From NCBI GenBank assembly GCA_025602915.1, contig JAHLJZ010000008.1, forward strand, positions 560,001 through 571,150: a stretch of DNA of 11,150 nucleotides, read 5' to 3'. Source of the DNA: Paraphysoderma sedebokerense (Eukaryota; Blastocladiomycota; Physodermatomycetes; Physodermatales; Physodermataceae). Numbering within the stretch: position 1 is the first letter of the stretch; each line of letters opens with the position of its first letter. The position numbers were made by a program, and so were the translations under genes. The notes beneath the pieces were generated by a model. The model saw nothing but the letters and a program-made list of their open reading frames with translations, was not told the DNA's origin and ran no database searches. Shown here in pieces: positions 10,214 through 11,150 of this stretch.

Positions 10214-11127
10214 CTAGATAAGGAATACAACGTAAAGAAATACATATATATATATATATATATATATATGACAAGGATACACCATAACCACAAGGCATAA
10301 AGATATCACGTCCATCACAACAAATAAATTTAAACTCTTTTCTACCCGCTGACCAGATACCCTGGTCTGGGCGGATCCGTCGGGTATGGAATATTTGAAG
10401 TCAATTAGTGAAGTAGAGTTTTCGAGGATGAGTCGGATAGAATCTACCACATCATATCGGCAGTCGTCCAATAGAGAGTCAAGGAAGGTGTAGTTCCCTG
10501 CACCATTGAATCGGCGGTTCTTCTTTGTACCGAACCGAGACCAAAGGAAAGCTGTGAACTGTGGGCTTTCCCACACCCATTCGTCCAAGTATCCACACCG
10601 GTCTACACAGGTGCGTTTGAAAAATTGATCATCGCCCTGATGACGCCCACAAATGCGTCTAGTAGCGTCACCAAACTGCCAAATACCGCTGCGCCATCTG
10701 ACACAAAATTCTCGCAGCTTATCGTTAGCTATCCGTAAGCACTGGTCGTAACTATGGACTCTGAGCCGGCAGCGGCGATCAATATAGCTGCACAGGGTCG
10801 CGTTGTTGGGGTAATAAACATTTATGTGGTAGAGAAACACGGGACGAGCCAGAGACGCGTGCTGATTGGCCGCAACCACCCCAGTTCAACCGCCCGTCCA
10901 AGACACGTCTACTGGAAGAGGTAGAAATCTTCCACACCCTCTTGTCAACCCCTTCCTTCATCCTTTTTACCCCGGTTCGGATCCATGTTCTTTTTTTTTT
11001 GTATATTGTTTTGCGAGACGCATGCTCGTTCTCCTTGCACTTTGTTACGATGTGACCTGCCCTCCTGTTATAGAAGGAAGGGTACAAAATGAAGAGATAT
11101 GATAACCGTGTAGCAGCATAGTTTCAT
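10214..11127 (-). CDS. Putative secreted Cys-rich protein, orphan
   Basis: Tentative model: complement(join(10214..10861, 11086..11127)), 229 residues. The main minus-strand frame (10214-10887) has no in-frame ATG at its beginning, so it is probably a downstream exon. Upstream, the ATG at 11127 starts a hydrophobic leader (MKLCCYTVIISLHF) ending at a GTACCC donor; the acceptor AATCAG before 10861 joins in phase and gives a plausible signal peptide ending near HASLA. The 224-nt intron is longer than others here. The body has about eight cysteines in its first 150 residues (for example CVDRC), many aromatics, and N-glycosylation sequons NAT, NYT and NST, suggesting a secreted glycoprotein. I recognise no family. 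The last 45 codons become hydrophobic and include (YI)4 from an AT microsatellite, so the true 3' end may be a splice or stop earlier. Start and end are both uncertain. Confidence 0.45.
10244..10269. repeat. (AT)13 dinucleotide microsatellite
   Basis: Uninterrupted AT repeat of 26 nt. In the minus-strand frame it reads as alternating Tyr and Ile near the C-terminus of the orphan Cys-rich ORF. It should be length-variable. Confidence 0.95.
10888..11085. other. Probable intron or 5' flank of the Cys-rich gene
   Basis: No supported gene. Short frames on both strands here begin with TTG or GTG rather than ATG and show no domain. The region includes a T10 run at 10991-11000 and is modelled as most of the first intron of the minus-strand Cys-rich gene. 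Confidence 0.35.
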
Positions 11128-11150
11128 GAATAGTTTCAGGTCACTCTCTC

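Noticed and set aside
10866-11102. Plus-strand frame of 78 codons
   Set aside because: Begins at TTG rather than ATG, is Pro/Phe-rich low-complexity sequence, and lies opposite the probable intron of the minus-strand Cys-rich gene.

Overview
This window looks like a gene-dense, AT-rich stretch of a fungal nuclear genome. The evidence is short GT-AG introns (58-137 nt, 15 of them modelled here, several with CTAAC or TACTAAT-like branch sites), a Kex2-type proprotein convertase with a membrane anchor directly after the P domain, closely packed genes on both strands, and an intron-bearing tRNA gene. I cannot name the species. Nothing bacterial, viral or transposon-like is evident.

Layout. (1) 1-1059, plus: 3' part of a PITH-domain gene in five exons, 5' end cut by the window edge. 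(2) 1331-4800, minus: KEX2 in five exons, 1,052 residues, convergent with the PITH gene. (3) 4801-5378: divergent intergenic region. (4) 5379-6710, plus: intron-less gene for a seven-helix, receptor-like membrane protein of no family I recognise. (5) 6973-7859, plus: DUF1697 gene in two exons. (6) 7999-9335, minus: phytanoyl-CoA dioxygenase family gene (PHYHD1-like) in seven exons, convergent with DUF1697. (7) 9427-9645: weak small ORF. (8) 9700-9787, minus: tRNA-Gly(UCC) with an 18-nt intron. (9) 9788-10213: no gene seen. (10) about 10214-11127, minus: probable secreted Cys-rich orphan protein whose reading frame runs into an (AT)13 microsatellite.

Most genes are conserved housekeeping types with no evident shared pathway. 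The one suggestive neighbourhood is the divergent pair of KEX2, which matures secreted precursors such as peptide pheromones in yeast, and an orphan GPCR-shaped protein; a link between them is speculative. All spliced models were built by hand from reading-frame continuity, GT-AG sites and remembered family motifs. In each multi-exon conserved gene the exon lengths sum to a multiple of three without internal stops.
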